From Lotus japonicus (taxonomy: Eukaryota; Streptophyta; Magnoliopsida; Fabales; Fabaceae), in the NCBI RefSeq assembly GCF_012489685.1, contig NC_080042.1:35965158-36029157 (forward strand): DNA of 64,000 nt, given 5' to 3'. Of the stretch, positions 62,791-64,000 are shown in pieces. The notes beneath the pieces are model-generated. The model was given only the letters and a program-made list of their open reading frames with translations, was not told where the DNA came from and searched no databases. The translations under genes and the position numbers were made by a program. How positions within the stretch are numbered: the stretch's first letter is position 1; each line of letters begins with the position of its first letter.

Positions 62791-64000
62791 GAAGGTATGA
62801 AAAACGATAGAAAGGGGGGGGGGTGAATAGCATTTTCAATCTAAAACCTTTCACACTTGAGATTTGTTAAAATCTCTTCAAACACCAAAGATAAAAGTGC
62901 TAAGATAAGAGTTGAGGAAAGCACACAATGATTTTATCCTGGTTCACTTGATAAATCTCTCAAGCTAATCCAGTCTACCCGTTAAGGTGATTTCTTCCTT
63001 CTTAGAATGAAGGCAATCCACTAATCAGAGTTTGTTACAACTGCACTTGCAACCTGCAAAGTGACTAACAATACACTGACTTAGCTATCACTAAGATTCA
63101 CTCTCTTAGTCTTCTCAAGGATCCGACCAACCTTGGTCTCCTTAAGGAAAAACAAACAACTGTTTGAAAGTTTGGGTTTACAAAGAAATGCTTCTCAGAA
63201 AGCTAATAGTAAACACAATAGGTACAATGTGAAGAAAGATTGCTTAAGAGAAATATTTGAATATCGCGTGAGCTTTCTTAGGCGGCATCTTTCATCTTCA
63301 GCCTCTTTATATACTCTAAGGATTAAGTTTTGGAAGTTTGCATGGAATGCTACCGTTGGAGGGTAGATCTGGGTTTTCCAGGTTCTGCTGTGGCTGAATA
63401 AGTTAGGTAAGGTCTTCAGGAATGGTACAATTGCTTTTGTACTTTGGATAGTGAAATGACCTTTATCCTAGTTGACTTCTGATCAGAGCGACGCTTCATG
63501 TTGGAACTTGTGAAGCTTGGTGATCAGAGTCAGAAGGAAGCTTGAATCCTCTGACCTTTGTACCTTCTACTTCTGGACTCAGAGAAGAAGTACTTGGTCT
63601 TTAGAGCCAGCTTACTCTTGGACTTCAGAATCTTCACTACTCAGCTTCTTGACCTTCAGAGCTTCTAGACCTTCAGAGCTTCTGATCCTTCAGAGCTTCT
63701 GGACCTTCAGAGCTTCTGATCCTTCAGAGCTTCTGATCCTTCATAGCTTCTGGTCTTCAGAACTTCAAGTAAACTGAATCCATATCAGAGCTTTACTATC
63801 TTCAGATCTTCTGAAGCTTAGTCTACTGTTCAGATTGAACATAGTAAGTGCGAAAGCGTTGCGGAGGTTACTCTTTGAGCATAGTGCTTCTGAATTATGT
63901 GAAATAAGACCAGAGTCATAGCCTGTCATTAGAACACTTAGAAAACAACGTTAGAGTACCATAATTATTCATACACAATAGTTAACATGTAATCATCAAA
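62791..64000 (-). mobile_element. Reverse-oriented copia/Sirevirus-type LTR, cut by window end
   Basis: The left end AGAAAGGGGGGGGGGTGAAT is the reverse of a typical Sirevirus LTR end, and TATCCTGGTTCAC (62936-62948) is the same block as in the LTR at 14565. The rest differs, so it is another family. There is no primer-binding site next to it. Its start lies beyond 64000. Confidence 0.65.
63640..63765. repeat. 17-base tandem array in the terminal LTR
   Basis: About six units of CCTTCAGAGCTTCTGAT with GGA/TAG variants. The plus-strand frame across it is an artefact of the repeat. Confidence 0.85.

Noticed and set aside
63517..63777. Ser/Leu-rich frame of 86 codons
   Set aside because: Translation of the CTTCAGAGCTTCTGA repeats in an LTR.

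Overview
This window looks like repeat-rich heterochromatic DNA from a flowering plant. I found no intact host gene, no rRNA gene and no canonical tRNA gene. Almost every base can be assigned to nested transposable elements: Ty3/gypsy elements of the Tekay, Tat and Athila-like types, a Sirevirus-type Ty1/copia element, a plant L1-like LINE and a CACTA DNA transposon. The Sirevirus LTR style and the CTTCAGAGCTTCTGA-type arrays recall legumes (Fabaceae); that is an inference from element style, not from a host gene.

Layout. 1-1777 is the 3' part of a Tekay-like LTR. 1778-2863 and 14217-14560 are a decayed Sirevirus envelope-like region, split by a complete Tekay-type element (2869-14211, TSD GTTGT, 4-kb LTRs, intact gag, ruined pol). 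14565-16203 is a reverse-oriented Sirevirus LTR. From 16204 to the window end lies a minus-strand Athila-like element whose 3' LTR (16204-54286) has been opened by a minus-strand Ty3-like element D (16259-53202, TSD ATGAA). D carries in its left LTR a LINE (16780-28720, 13-bp TSD), itself containing a Sirevirus element (about 18825-26096). D's tiny internal region carries a Tat element C (35913-51169, minus) with protease, RT, two RNase H domains, integrase and an antisense extra ORF. C's 3' LTR contains a second Tat-type element E (30248-35912). C's integrase is split by a solo LTR (40420-46665), itself split by a non-autonomous CACTA element (40901-45757). A third Tat-type element F (55234-62363, plus, TSD AGCTT, 320-bp LTRs) sits in the internal part of the Athila-like element, and the window closes in another reverse copia-type LTR (about 62791-64000).

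How the parts relate. The three Tat relatives are complementary in what they lost: C keeps pol but has lost the capsid part of gag; E and F keep gag and protease but both lack RT, RNase H and integrase at a matching point and share a downstream tail and a conserved non-coding block. This is what a partner system of defective elements would look like, although every coding region here also carries stops or frameshifts.

Most interesting signals: (1) the CACTA element carries exon-like pieces of host genes, a class I release-factor-like (ICT1-type) gene and a CutA gene, with splice sites, all on one strand; (2) an array of eight 60-bp units in the Tekay LTR, each with a small hairpin whose stem shows compensatory changes between units; (3) antisense ORFs in C and F with a shared splice acceptor; (4) the gag/pol complementarity of C, E and F. 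No claim was checked against a database.
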